A stretch of 64,000 bases of DNA from Anthostomella pinea (Eukaryota > Ascomycota > Sordariomycetes > Xylariales > Xylariaceae), in contig CAUWAG010000010.1 in the NCBI GenBank assembly GCA_963556695.1, positions 4,340,001-4,404,000 on the forward strand, written 5' to 3'. The notes beneath the pieces were generated by a model. The model ran no database searches. It saw only the letters and a list, made by a program, of their open reading frames with translations, and was not told the origin of the DNA. Positions 1 to 12,047 of the stretch are shown piece by piece. Position 1 is the stretch's first letter. Each line of letters opens with the position of its first letter. The translations under genes and the position numbers were made by a program.

Positions 1-612
1 CGCTCTCGTAAGAAACGTGCACAGAGAAGATGAGCGTGCCGTTACCGACAGTCTGCAGCTGTCGGACAGTGTTCTGTTTGTTGGCCATGCCGTCCAATGT
101 TGTACTTGTAGACAGTAGAACCACCAGAGGGATGTGACATGGAACGAACGATCTCGATGCTTGTATAAGATGCCGTTGAGTTCCCTATATCAAATATTTA
201 CGTTGCTCATGATCATTGTCTAAGCCGCCAAATCTACTACAGCTCGATCACTTCTTTTCGCCTCTTTTCGCCTCTTTTCCCTTATCATTCACCCCTATAT
301 CTTCATAAAGTCCCCCTTTGTTCAACGTGGATTTCTTCAAGCGTTCGAACCCCGTTCCAGTCAGTGGGAATCGTCCCTCTGCGCCCATTGCGTACCACGC
401 CTCTGCAACTACTGGAAACTTCGCCATTGCGCCTACTGGAAACCTACAGGTGCCCAATGGAGGCTCTTCTGGTTCATCATATCCAAGAAACGTCAACTCC
501 CCCAACACCTTGTATATCACGATGCAGTACCTTCACACTGTCAATGGATACCAAAATACGTAAGTCGTTCTCTCCATGGTGTGTTCGCCCGCAGTGCTGA
601 TAATGAGTACAG
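1..612. other. Window edge; no complete gene, possible upstream exon
   Basis: No convincing gene is seen in the first 360 bases. A frame open over about 320-559 ends at a GTAAGT donor (560) in phase with the next exon (613), so part of this stretch may be the first coding exon of the DUF6914-like gene. No in-frame ATG was found for it, so the start is unresolved. Confidence 0.3.
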
Positions 613-1229
613 CACTGGGGTGTATATTCCAGCGGAAATGCACCGCCGGCCGGCAAGCTGTTCCATGCCACTGACCTGGGGCGAGCACCGCTGGACCTCT
701 ACCAAGAGTCTCACGATGTCAAACTACCCGAGAGGTCTAGAACCATGGTTGTCTTTCTGGCCATCGCAAGCTCGCCCGGGGTGCAACAGCTCGAGTCATT
801 GGCTTCGTCTATCCGCCTGATGGACAAGCGCTACCTTCCGAAGGGAGAGTCTCAGTGGACTTGCCGGGTTTGGGTCAAGGATTTCCTCGTCGCCTTGCAC
901 AGGAACCATCTCATTCGCCTGCCGGAAAGCATTGGTCAGTAGTTACCGCAATCCAGACTTCTTCTTGGCCAAGTCTAACGCAGCCCCATGCTTTCTTAGA
1001 TTTCATTGAGCGAATGTGTCAGGATGTGGCCAATGAGAACTTACATTGCAAGGGCAGGGCGAGAGTTTTCAATGACAGGAGCTGGATGGTCGTCCAGCCC
1101 TCGAGTAAGACAACACCGATGGACGTTGATCCTACCGGGAGGGTTGATCGCTACTATGGCCCTTCGCCCATGGTCATTGACTCCACGCAAAAGCGCTACT
1201 ATGGTTCCAAGCCCATGGTTACTAGCTGA
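613..1229 (+). CDS. DUF6914-like fungal protein, 5' end unresolved
   Basis: Two exons are supported: 613-934 and 1000-1229, joined across a 65-nt intron (donor GTCAGT, branch-like TCTAAC, acceptor TTAG). The upstream junction is probably the 53-nt intron 560-612. The product begins HWGVYSSGNAPPAGKLFHAT, continues through a hydrophobic strand (RTMVVFLAIASS), then has a WTCRVWVKDFLVAL block. This HW...FHA...W-C-x-WVK pattern resembles the fungal DUF6914 family, whose function is unknown. The C-terminal tail holds two copies of a YYGx-x-PMV motif, probably a recent short duplication. The family call rests on memory of the pattern, not on a search; the alternative is an unrelated lineage-specific protein. 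The start codon was not found. Confidence 0.45.
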
Positions 1230-2173
1230 TGAGGTCTAAAATATATGTGGCAGCTTAAATGAGAGTGAGGATTGGAGAATAAACCATCTATAGACAGACG
1301 TGTAATGATTAGCCAAGCTGTGTCGATTCCAATCTTCTTCATCCGGGTGTATATCGTTCGCTGCTCCGAGACCTCTCCGACGTGGCTCGATTGCCGTTCT
1401 GCGAGATGTCTGACGTGCGCGGAGTGCTGCTCGTCGAGGTCCTTAGCGTGTTGTTTTCGCAGATGCATAGCTTAGAGCCGTAGCAGCTCCCGCGTGTATT
1501 CACCTAGTCGGTTTGGAATTAGGGGCAGCTGGGGTCGGGTATATGGCTTAGAGTTGTGGGTGGGCTGGGGAGGCTCTTCGCTGTTTTCCTGGCGCGGCCT
1601 CCTTGTGGCGAGGGTGCCGTATGGTACCCTGGGTGGCGTTGATTTTGGAGGTGCCGTTGCCACCACCATGGTCCCCTGCCTCATGCAACTGTCGCAGCCA
1701 TCGCCCTTTCTGGCATCAGTGTTGCCCATCGCGTACAGTGACAGCAACACGCATGACTCCAGCATTTTTTACTTCAGAATCGCCTGCGTTGGCAATGACA
1801 CCAATATACTTAGCAACGCCATTGTCAACAACCCCTATATCGGGGATGGCACTGTCCCCATCTTCGCCAACAGCGATATGTGATCTGTAATTTCAAGGCT
1901 GGAGGTATGTACTGTAGGTTAAATGCGAGCCCAAGGGCTTACCCATAGCATCTGACCAAAACTTCAAATTTTTTAATTTCAAGTTCCCCCTTGAGAGACG
2001 GCGTTTTTCAATCTGGCACGAACTCAGATCTGGCTGAAGATGAACCCATTATCTCGAGTTGAAGCTTTGGATTATGCACAGAGTCGCAGCTCCATCTTGA
2101 TACAGTCCTAGTCCTGGTCCATCTATCTCTAGGCTCCCCATTTTGTACATATGATACATCAGCGTTGATACAT
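1230..2173. other. Intergenic spacer
   Basis: Holds the 3' flanks of the convergent genes on either side. The open frames here lack splice logic or recognisable domains. No RNA gene or repeat seen. Confidence 0.5.
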
Positions 2174-4005
2174 CTACCGTTTGCGGTTCATACCGTGGAT
2201 ATTCCTGCTGTACTTCCACAAGCCCCTGTACTTGGGCTTGGATCTCTTTGCCTCCCAGCCCCTGGCCTTCTTCTCTCCCTTGAGGGAGTAGACCCTCTTG
2301 AACTTGAACTCGACGTCGACACCCGGCACGCCAGCTCTCTCCATGACACCAGCGGTGCCTTCGTCCCAGATGGTTCTGAAAATGTTGAACCCGACTGGGT
2401 TGAGGCCGAACTTGTCTCTGTAGCTCTTCAGACTGAATCCATCCCGGCCGCTGTATAGCTCGCGCAGTTTGGCGATATCCATGGTTTCTCCAGGCTTCTG
2501 CTCCAGAATGAAGACAGACAATCGGTGGTAGGGTGCGCCTTTCTGAGAGAAGGCCGGCAGCCAAGGAACAGCCAGCTGCGTCTCCTTGTCGACTTTACCA
2601 AGGGGCAAGGATGGTTGGTCGGGACCAATAGGCACGTTGGCTGCGAGGTAGTGACACCGTCTCTCAAAAGAGTCCGTCTCGGCGTTGGGAACATCAGAGT
2701 CCATCACCACGACTGAGACAAGGCGCTCGCCCGCATTGAAGACCTGGACCTTCAAGCGCGGAGGTACCTCTGATACGCGCGAGTCTATCATCTCGCCAGG
2801 CTCCACCTTGATCCGACGGAAGAACAGCTGGACATCAGCGACTGGCTCAAACTTGGGCAGCACATCAGGGACGATAGCCAGCTGCGAGATACGCTGTGTT
2901 ATCAGCCTGCATGGCATGCCGCGCCATTTCTTCTCAGCAAGGTGACGGTAGATAGGCTTGTTCATGTCCCCTGGAAATTATTAGTATCAATCATCTCCGG
3001 GCAAAAAGGAAGTATAGCTTTGTGATCAGGATGAAAGAAATCGGGTGAAGTCCAAAAAGCAAAACATACAACACCGGGCATTCGCTGGTCGTCACCGACC
3101 CAACTACTAATCCGGCGGTATCAGGCTTGTGTATGGCAGATCGGACGGGATGCCCAATTCTCCTGATCCTTTGGTCGTATGTGCTTGATTGGCCTGTTTG
3201 TTGGCCTTATAGGTCGGGATTGAGCGGCCAACCCTCCCCCAGCATATTATTCGGCCGCAATACCTTCACCGAAGCACTCACTCCCTCTGTTCTGATTCGT
3301 ACAATTGTAAAGGGGCAGGCACTCCCACCAGTAGCCCTTAACCAACCAAAAGGGGGCAGTAGGGCATGAATGGCAAAGGAACACGCTGCACTCACCAAAG
3401 CCATCTTCGAATTTCCGCTTGACGACCGGATCATTGATATCCGCCAGAATCTTGAGCTCCTGAACGTGTTTTCTCAAGCTGGCCAGGCGCAGATTCTTCT
3501 TGCGCTCGCCGCCGGGCACCTGGTCGGCGGGGGTGTCCTCCAGGCGCTTGATTTTGGCCAGCTCGGTCGCGATGGCGCGGACCTTCTGCTCGCGGTCTTC
3601 CTGCAGCACCTTGCGGGCCTCCTGGAAGGCCTGGTAGGGCAGCTGCTCGAAGGGCACGTTCTCGGAGGATCGGATGGCGGCTCGACGACGTCGCGATCCG
3701 ACCGGGGGCGTGCCCATGCGGATGAGCTTGCGCTCGGCCCAGTGGGCTGTTGTGGTGTCCGGGTCCAGCAGACGCTCCTGCATGCGCGGCTTCGTGGCTG
3801 CGGCCTCGAGCTGGTCGATCGAGGTGGTCGATGATATCGGCGGCGGTGTCGTAGAGGAAGGGGGAGGCGTGGTGGTGGTCACTTCATCTTGTCGAGATGC
3901 ACTCCGCGAGAAGGACCGGGCGAAGTGCGTGGTCGAGCTCTGCAGTAGCCGTTCTTGTCGTAGGGACTGTGCAAGCGGCCTTGCGACCCTCCGACAGCTC
4001 GACAT
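2174..4005 (-). CDS. MRPL35: Mitochondrial large ribosomal subunit protein mL38 (PEBP-like)
   Basis: Structural protein of the mitochondrial 54S subunit. Two exons, 4005-3396 and 2970-2174, are joined by an intron with donor GTGAGT and acceptor CAG; the join reads DGFGDMNKPIYRHLAEKKW and gives about 468 residues. The N-terminus is Arg/Ser-rich with no acidic residues in the first 20, as expected of a mitochondrial targeting peptide. The C-terminal two thirds carry the phosphatidylethanolamine-binding-protein fold typical of mL38 (for example RLSVFILEQKPGE and the basic tail ending NRKR). An in-frame upstream ATG at 4041 would add 12 residues; 4005 is preferred because MSSCRRVARPLAQSL looks like a standard presequence. 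The gene is head-to-head with uL4m, with 266 bases between the start codons. Confidence 0.88.
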
Positions 4006-4271
4006 GGCGGTGTTATGTCGACACGATTGTCGTCGAGACACTGTACTTATTAGATGTAGATGGGAACTTTTCTGAAGCTAAGCTTGCGCGCCAGGGACTT
4101 TCAATGTTCCAATTGAGAAGTTGGAGATCCACTAAAAATTTACTAGCTGGAGAGCTCAGGTTGACCCGGTCGGCTTCTTCCGCGACGAAGCTACGACCTC
4201 CATCTCCCCTTCAGTAATTTTTCCGGGGTCAGAACAGCCAGCACGAGCAAGTCGACCCAGCTGTGCTGCCG
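4006..4271. promoter_or_regulatory. Shared divergent promoter region of mL38 and uL4m
   Basis: 266 bases separate the start codons of two mitochondrial ribosomal protein genes transcribed in opposite directions, so their 5' leaders and promoters must share this space. I see no TATA box or named factor site that I would call with confidence. Confidence 0.55.
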
Positions 4272-5467
4272 ATGCACCTCGTATCAATCTACCGTCGACC
4301 AGCACCCACGATTCGAAAGTGCCTACCGAGACGAGCCTTTTCAGCGGTCGCAGCGATGGCGAGTAAAGGGGTACGGGGTCTCAATGAGGCCATGAGGAGT
4401 CTCAGTCTATCATCACAGACCTGCAGAGAAGCAGCCTCTGTACGTCCATTGAGCTCTTGCGACAAGCAGTCGATCGACACCAGCTAACCATGACTTAGCA
4501 CCGGATACCATCTTCGACTTTCACACGCTCGATGGCGACTGAAGCCCCTCTGCCTACCATCGAGACCACTGCAGACACCACGCCCGCGGCCGGTTCTCTA
4601 TGGAGACCAGGTTTGTCTCCCAACCGCTCTGCTACGGTGCGTGTCTATACGAAACCTAACTAACGCAACGGATGAACAGCAACCACCGTCCCCTTGACCA
4701 TCTTCAACTTCCCCTCCTTCGAGCCGCAACGCCTCGAGTCCTGGTCCTCCAAACACCTCAACCTCCCGCTGCGCCGCGACATCCTGCACCACGCCGTGGT
4801 CTACGAGGGCGACAACACACGGCAGGGCACGGCCTCGTCCAAGACGCGCTACGAAGTAGCAGGTTCGCACCGTAAGATGGCGCCGCAGAAGGGCACGGGC
4901 CGCGCGCGCGTGGGCGACAGGCAGTCGCCGATCCGGCGCGGCGGCGGCAAGACGTTCGGCCCCAAGCCGCGCGACTTCGGCACCAAGATCACGCGCAAGA
5001 TGTACGACCTGGCCTGGCGCACCGCGCTGAGCTACCGCTACCGCCGCGGCGAGCTGGTCGTGTGCCAGGACGGCATGGAGCTGCCGCTGCCCGACGCCTT
5101 CGAGGCCATGGTCGCCCGCGGCGACCTGCCGCAGGACGAGCTGCGCCGCAGCTTCAAGGCCAAGTGGCTGACCCAGGTGCTCGAGACCAACCAGTGGGGG
5201 CGTGCCAATGGCCGCAGCACCTTCATCACTGGCGACAGGCGGCAGAACCTCTTCGAGGCGCTGGACCTCGTGCCGAAGCAGGGGCGCGCGCTGGGATTGG
5301 GCATGGTCGATGTCAAGGATCTCCTGGAAACGGGCCGTATTATCATCGAGAGAAGTGCGCTGAAGGAGATGCTCAAGCAGCACCAGAGCGATCTTGTGTC
5401 GAGCGTGTTCGTTACGAATGCTGCCCTGCCGAGGAGGCCCCAGAGCGGCCAGATTCTGGTCGAATAG
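4272..5467 (+). CDS. YML6: Mitochondrial large ribosomal subunit protein uL4m
   Basis: Mitochondrial homologue of ribosomal protein L4, which threads an extended loop into the large subunit near the exit tunnel. Three exons: 4272-4439, 4499-4610 and 4680-5467 (phases 0 and 1; introns 59 and 69 nt), about 355 residues. The start at 4272 gives a basic presequence (MHLVSIYRRPAPTIRKCLPR). The core holds the L4 signature region HRKMAPQKGTGRARVGDRQS followed by RRGGGKTFGPKPRDF, and then the C-terminal nucleotide-fold part with LGLGMVDVKDLLETGR. The third exon is strongly GC-rich at third positions compared with the flanking exons. The yeast orthologue is YML6 (MRPL4 in some nomenclatures). Confidence 0.9.
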
Positions 5468-7406
5468 TGTCGCAATGCCACTACTGGCGTGCTTGAATCG
5501 TAGCTACGTCTACTAATGGCTGTATATTATCTAGAGACCACGTACATTTGTGTAGCCGTCGTGAAAGAAGAATGTATGATATCTTAAGTCACTTGAGGTT
5601 TTCTTGGCTCCAACGAGGAGGCCCTGCTGTAGGAATGCGACCGCCCACTGTCGTCTAAGGTCTGCAATTGCCATACATATGTGCTCCGTTTCCCTTTACT
5701 GAAATGCCGTCTCACGGGTCCCTTTGGCTACCGAAAACTTTGTAATTCTGAGCGAATGATGCGAGAGTCGAAGATATAAAGCCCAAGTCGAATGGCAAAG
5801 AAACTCCAGAGCCGGCATGCCTCCCTCCGCACATAGAGGTTGATCAGGGTCTCTACGGTCCAAACCCCCTTCCAAGTACAGCTATGCTCTACACCGTACT
5901 ACACATGCGAAAATACACCCATCAACTATGGCCACAAATTACATTCTTCTCAAATGTTGCTTCAAGAGGCGAAACAGGACTCATCCCAGGCGAGCCCACA
6001 CTTTGACCGCCTTATGGAGTCGTCGTATCCGGACCCAACCCGCAGATGCGAGGAAATGGCATACATAAAGACCTTGAGAGTTAGGAGGTGGTTACGATAT
6101 CCTGACTCTGAGAAGTAAGTTAGAAGTACGCAGGTAAGTAACAAACACAAACCGACAATATGTTGCATAAGCACCCGCCATAACCATTATTCCCCCTGAA
6201 TAATTCGGCGGAATAACCATTTAATTCGCTGTTTATTCCATTGTACCGGTAAGTGATCCGTCCAACGGCTTCCTAGGTGAGGTACTGGGCCTGGACTCAA
6301 GTCTGTGGTATATATCGGCTGACTCCAGGGCTGATATCTGAGGTTACCTTATGTCATCTCGACTGTCCCGGGACCGGGCCCCGATCCCCGGGCAGGTGAC
6401 GTCGCATCCGGCGGGCAATGACGGAACATGGTCCTAGGGTCCCTCCGACGCGTCGGGAACAGATCATTGCGTCATTGATCACCGACACGTTGGCAATATA
6501 GTACTTCTCGCGAAGCATCGGAAGGCTAGGCACGATGTGGATGTCACAAGATCACATTAAAAAGAGTACAGCCAAAGTGCCTCTGGTGGAGGTTCTCTCT
6601 GTCCCTCTTCAGGCGCTTCTGCTCTGTGTCATGAAGATTAGGATTCTTCTTCTTCAAGAACATACTCTGATTACTGTCCTAACAGCCCATACACCATAGG
6701 CCAATATTTCTCAACCGGCACCAGTGGAATCGGCCTCGGTCCCCCACCGGGCCGTCGCGGTGGTAAGCGTCGAGCCCGCCTCGAACGTCTTCCCGGTCCC
6801 GTCCTCGTCCAGTCAATTTCTGTTGGCGTGACTCGACTCGGTCATATTCCACATATTTTTGACAGCCTGTCATATCAGTGCCCTCGAATGCGAAATCCCT
6901 TCCGGGAACCTTGCGGCAGCACGTTCCGTGTGCCGCATATACAGCAATTTCGTATAGCTCGTCATTTTGCCCAGCAAAAGACTTCCTGCTCCCACCACTG
7001 AACCCCGTCAAATTATCCCAAGCATCATTACCGGCCCCGCCTTCGAATTGCCATAGGGGGTATATGTGAGACTGGCCCGAAGAAACAGTTGAACATTGTC
7101 AGAAGAATGCCTGTCCCGAAGACAACCAATAACGCCAAGCATGTCGGATTTGCACTCCCGTTGCAATGCAGCGGGCCAGCCAGTCTATGCGAAAGTCGTC
7201 GAGGCAAAGCAAGATGAATCCCCGGTACGGCAATCCCCGGTACGGTGTCGACATGAATCCTCCCGTGGGTTATCATGTATCGCAAGATGCCAGCCACGAG
7301 CGATCAAACCCAGTCCCCCAAGAATCATTCAAGCCCAAGGTTTTCGGCGAGTCAAGTCGTTCCGGTCAGCGCAGCAGATAGAGCGGTCGTGCAATGTTAC
7401 TGCCTG
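5468..7406. other. Intergenic spacer with one doubtful small ORF
   Basis: About 1.9 kb without a clear gene. It contains a GC-rich patch near 6365-6400, a degenerate AATAAC/TTATTCC patch near 6187-6240 that may be a decayed member of the palindromic repeat family described below, and a doubtful minus-strand frame at 6679-7011. Confidence 0.45.
6679..7011 (-). CDS. Doubtful small hypothetical protein
   Basis: A minus-strand frame of about 110 codons, open back to near 7095, reads HIYPLWQFEGGAGNDAWDN and then FSGGSRKSFAGQNDELYEIA. The composition looks protein-like and contains a CC pair, but there is no in-frame ATG at the front (the listed start is TTG), no convincing signal peptide and no recognised domain. 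It may be one exon of a small gene or chance. Confidence 0.2.
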   Translation of the reverse strand: MTGFSGGSRKSFAGQNDELYEIAVYAAHGTCCRKVPGRDFAFEGTDMTGCQKYVEYDRVESRQQKLTGRGRDREDVRGGLDAYHRDGPVGDRGRFHWCRLRNIGLWCMGC

Positions 7407-8640
7407 TTACATCCGCATGCCATCGAAGTCGGTGATGTCGTTAACCTCGGATGTGTGCCCAAACCCAGGTTGGAACGTATCTGATGTTTGCTCGAGGCTT
7501 CCCCCATTGCTGTTTGGGGCCATGTTTGGACGGTACAAGATGGGCGAGTTGGGCACCATCAGGCCACTGGAAAGCGACACACTGCCACGCTGTGATGGAG
7601 GTGGCATCGGGCTGGTGATATTGGGACCAGCGTTTGGGAACCCCAGGGCCGAGGACATGCTTCCTTGCCGGACGTCCAGACTAGGCGTCGGGCCATAATT
7701 CGACAATATCTGGTCGTACCGCTCGCCCGTGCCTAGGACGTATCGTTTCGCCTCGTTCTCGATCCACTTATCGATATTCTTGTCTTTGCAGCCAGCATGG
7801 GCCATGATGTGCGCTCTGACTTGACTCACTTCGGCCAGCAAGTTGCTGTACTCCATGTGAAGGTGAGTGTTTTGGCTTTCTAGGTCGAGCTTTGCCTCCT
7901 CCAATTCCGAGACCCATTCTTTCTTTTTCTGCCTACACTTGGTTGCTGCAACCCGGTTCCTCTCTAAGAACTTATCTCGCTTGGCCTCTTCCTCACCGCG
8001 GTCACACCCTTCTTTCGCTTTTGGCTTTTGCTGCCTCCTCCTTTTGGAAGGAGGTCCATTCGCAGGTGCAGGCGGAGAGTGCCCAGAGGCTTCGATCACC
8101 TCCTGCGGCCCCTTGTTCATTCGAACTGGTGCGTTCTCATATGGCGTGATGAGCTGCTGGGATGCGCGTGTCTCGGGGGTTGACGACAATCCGCTTGACA
8201 GTCCTGGGGATTCAACCTTGACCGGCGCAGTGTGCGATGTCGCCGAGAAGTCTTGGCTGTCGTAAGGGGATATGTGATCTTCCGCAGACATTACAGGTGA
8301 CCGGACAAAGCGAGGTGAATCCATTGGCAGAGAGCTCGACAAGTGATTCAGAGCTAGCGGTCCATCGCTGGGGAAGCTATCAAGGTTGCCTTGATGAAAG
8401 TCCATCTGTGCCGTGTCCTGGTCACCGAACCTTCTGTACCCCGGGTCTTCATTATAAGTGAAGTAGTCTGGCGTCCCGTCCATTCCGGTGGCGGCGTTTG
8501 CATGAACTGAGACTTGTGCGAGCCGATCGGAGGGAAGCAATGAGGCCGCACACGAACCAGCCTATTGTTGTGTGAATGAGTTCGTACCTAGGTCCTGAAC
8601 CGTTCGAGGATTGAACGGTGTCGACGGAGCGTTTGCGCAT
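7407..8640 (-). CDS. bZIP transcription factor, ATF/CREB type
   Basis: Nuclear DNA-binding regulator. The main exon (8561-7407) encodes SLLPSDRLAQVSVHA near its N-terminus, a Ser/Pro-rich middle, a basic region KFLERNRVAATKCRQKKKEW, and a leucine-zipper heptad run with an AHAGCKD end like that of ATF2/Atf1 proteins. The tail is Pro/Ser/Asn-rich. The frame is closed by TAG directly upstream of GCTGG at 8561, and that TAG looks like a splice acceptor. A 55-nt intron (8616-8562, weak donor GTTCAA) would join a first exon ATG at 8640 encoding MRKRSVDT in phase 0, giving about 392 residues. That first exon is inferred; the first ATG inside the main exon is at 8483. ATF-type factors in fungi usually act in stress and conidial responses, which the sequence does not show here. 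Confidence 0.8.
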
Positions 8641-11413
8641 GCGCAAAACCCACCGGGAGATGCGGGCGAGCTCAGCGTCACGGGCAGCGCTTGTTTTCCG
8701 TTCAATCCAAGTATGCCAGAGTGCACGATCTGAGACTTGGATGAGCGAAAAGAGAAAAACGATGATGGCTGTCTGAAGCTGTGTGTTTGCTACTGGCCGC
8801 AGGACAGCCTGGGAAGAGCGGCGGTACTAGCGGATGGGGAGGTTTCGTGGGAAATGCCTGCTGGAGGTTTTGGTAACCGTGGGCGGTTTAGTAACACACC
8901 AACTCCTGCCCGGCCCGTTTCCAAGGTCCTGCGCTTATTAGCCCTCCTCCTTGCAGGAGCAGGAGCAGGAACAAGGTATAGCTCTTGCCAATTGCCAAAC
9001 GAGAGGTCAGTTGCGACGTGGTGCATGGGACGAAACTTTCTTTGCCCAACCCCTCAGGTGATGGCTGTTTGATTCCCTTTGTCCTGGCTGCCGAATCTAC
9101 GTTTTTGTGATGGACCGGTAGATTCTCCCATTAGAGGCTGTTCGCACCAAAGAACCCGAGGCGGCGTAATGCTGGGAAACGTGAGTAACGCCGAGGTATT
9201 GTTTGGGTGGCGTGAGGCACCAGTTTTTTCTCCTGCCGGCTGCCCGGGTAGTAACTAAGGTAGTAACGAGCAACGGTGCGGCGCTAGGTACTCAGACGGG
9301 AGCCGCCGTTCTAAGAGGTATGCGGGTAGGCGGAGTTGAGGTTGCCACTGCCGGTGCGGAGCTCACAGCTCAGCAATAGGTTGCAATGTTGGACAGCTGA
9401 GGATATGGATTTTCTGCTTCGTGACGAGAGTACTCGGCTCTGAGGAGTAGTACAGAAGTGGAACAAACAAGGAATGCAGGACCCATCAAGAAAGGGAAAG
9501 AGGCGGGAAGAAATGGTGCCTTTGAGTGGATAGTCTTTGAGCATCGAGTGACTCCTTTCGGTCCTCGATACTGTACAGAACATTATAGATATGGTCACTC
9601 ACTTGAGGACGGATGTGCAGGGTTCGCGGCTGCTTTTTTTGCCACGTGTGAGGCGCCAAGGCTTGATACCAGGTGTTATGCCTCTGTCGGCGGCATGGCA
9701 GCTGCATGGTCATGTTGAAGATGCTACGAGATGTGCAGGTGAGAAGCAGGTGGGGAGAGACTTCAGATGGCCAATGTCAAGATGAGACGAGGCCTCTAGC
9801 GCAGCAGGAGCGAAGTCTGTCCATCATCCGATACTCGGCCCTCGAAGTGAAACTCGAAGTCGAAGTCTCACTCTGGAGGGGATCGACAAGCCCTGGACTG
9901 GAGGGAGACGGCCATAGAGAAAGAAGTCGGAAATATGCTTCTGTCTTCCCTGCAAGCAGACGAACCGACTGTTCCGTAGACTAGGGCCTAGCGGGAGGAC
10001 AACGCACTAACGACTATGTAAGTTCTAGCAGCTCCGAGGTCATCTGATGAGGCACAGCCAACTTGGTAGTAGGACGATCATACGATGAGGTTTGGGTTTG
10101 CCGGTGTTGCAGTCGAACGCCTTGATTGGCGCGTGGAACTGGGTATATATGTAGCGTCGAAGATGGACAGAAGTATATGCAGATATCCACACAACGGCAT
10201 TAACTTTATGGGAAACTTGGCTGCTGAATGTTGAAGGTTGAAGGTGCAGATGATGCGATGGGAGGTCGCATTGGCATGGTAGGCATAGCACAGAGTCAGC
10301 CTTGTGGTCTCCAGATTCGTCATCGCACTGGTGGCTGGACACCATAGAGTATTAGAGGCAGAAGAGAAGCAGATGTGGTGGCTCGGTGTCAGAAGATTTG
10401 AGCCCTCAGTGCTGATTGGTAGCCCTAATCCAATCGACTATTCCCGAGGTCGTGATGTGCCAGGACGGGAACGCGGCAAGGCAAAACCTTGGGCTTGACT
10501 CCTGCCGGGACTTATTACCAGCTCCCAGATTGGCTGGTCTGATCACTGAAGTTACCCTGAAGAATATCGGCATGTTTTGCAGATAAATCTAGGTTCGAGT
10601 GTCTGTCAAGGTGCATGCACGTTGTTCCCACCGAGCCACCACCGAGCCACCACCAGCCACATCAGTGGTCGGGCCACACTCCGCCCGCCGAATCATCTCC
10701 GGACATCTTCGCGATGCATCACGGACAACCGAGCCCGGAAGCAGCACTCGCGGACGAATGGCTCTTGCTCCTGCAGTTTGTATCCTCATGGATAAGGCCA
10801 ATTGTGTTCAAAGGCCGGTTGAATTCAGACTGACGTCGCTGTGCTGTGCCACAGCCCGGTCTATCAGTCAGTAGATCATTGGCCGCCTGAGCCGGAGTAT
10901 GCTCCGGGCAATTGCATTAATTATTCCAACTCTCTGCGGTGGGAAGTATGAACTGTCATCCGACCTTCCCGGATGGCTTCGGGATGCTGATTAATAATTC
11001 CCATTCAACAGCGTACCTACTGGGCGGCCGTGGGTGCTTAAACTTGGTGGAGTTCACGTCAGGTCCGGCGGGGCACTCGCCAGCTGAGCTGCGCATCAGA
11101 CAGCTGGAGCCTGGAGCTGGATAGTCGATCATGTGATCGACTTAGCTTCCACCTGACAGCGACTGCTCAGAGGTCCCATGTAGCTGTGGACCTTGCCCGG
11201 CTCTTAAACGCGCGACGCGTCTTAGAATTTAGAAACCCCCACCAACAGCTTCTCGTCGCCTTCGTGTCAGACGCTCCTCCCCTACAAACACAAACCCCTG
11301 AGAGCAACAACCTTCAGTCTGCACACTCAACACTGCGATAAACGGTGGAGCCCCCGATCGTGAACCTCTGCATCTGACCTCTCCATCTTGACCTGCCTCC
11401 CATACCTTCCACA
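8641..11413. other. Long intergenic region, no gene recognised
   Basis: About 2.8 kb. Open frames on both strands are short, start at non-ATG codons or lack splice support. It presumably holds the promoter of the bZIP gene (transcribed leftward from 8640) and that of RPA3 (rightward from 11414). A palindromic ATTAATTATT/AATAATTC pair near 10916-11005 was noted, with no assignable role. Confidence 0.5.
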
Positions 11414-12047
11414 ATGGAGTCCGTTTCGACAGCCCGCATTTCCGGAAACATGATCGCCAACTATGTTGGCCAGAACGTCATGGTCGTAGGCAAGGTCACC
11501 CAGCTCCGCGGTGAGACTGCCACCATTGATGCCAACGGCCAAGTTCATGCCCTGCTTAGCCGAGTGAGTGCTTCTTATTCCTGCAATATGCGTGATGGGA
11601 AGCTCCTGCTCACACGTGTACTATCAAATAGGACAGCCATCTCATGGCAGGTAACGGCGCTCAGATCATTGGCAAGGTGCTGCCCGATCTGAGTATCAAA
11701 GTACTCCAAGCCATGGATCTGGGCAACAACGTCGGTATGTACAACAAGGGCGGTGTTACCGCCTCTGCGATTCAGCTCAATACGCCCCTCTCTTTGCCTG
11801 AATGACTAGCACCATATCCATGTTCCAAATTGTACCAGAACACACATCCAGGCCCCTACATGAAGTCCCTTATATCGAGCTTCATTTCATCGGACTCTAC
11901 AATAAGTCACAGTACCGTCCGGTGTGACCATCAACACCGAAGCTAACTGTGGATACCGCAGATTTCCAAGCTTGCCAGAACGTCGTTGACGTCACACAGC
12001 AGTACAGAGACCTCTTCGTGTATCCGTCTCAGGGAGGCATGAACTGA
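11414..12047 (+). CDS. RFA3: Replication protein A subunit 3 (RPA14 / Rfa3)
   Basis: Smallest subunit of the RPA single-strand DNA-binding trimer, used in replication, repair and recombination. Three exons: 11414-11563, 11632-11734 and 11962-12047 (donors GTGAGT and GTATGT), exactly 112 residues, the normal family size. The product is one OB fold: VGQNVMVVGKVTQLRGETAT, then DSHLMAGNGAQIIGKVLPDL, then the trimerisation helix NVVDVTQQYRDLF. The second intron is long for this window (227 nt). The stop is TGA followed by CGG, and the frame continues open to 12779 (see the next feature and the findings). Confidence 0.9.

Noticed and set aside
320..345. GTTCGAACCCC as a tRNA B box
   Set aside because: No A box at the right distance upstream and no cloverleaf could be folded around it.
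4598..5383. 261-codon frame antisense to uL4m
   Set aside because: GC-rich third positions of uL4m remove stops on the opposite strand; the uL4m exon is certain.
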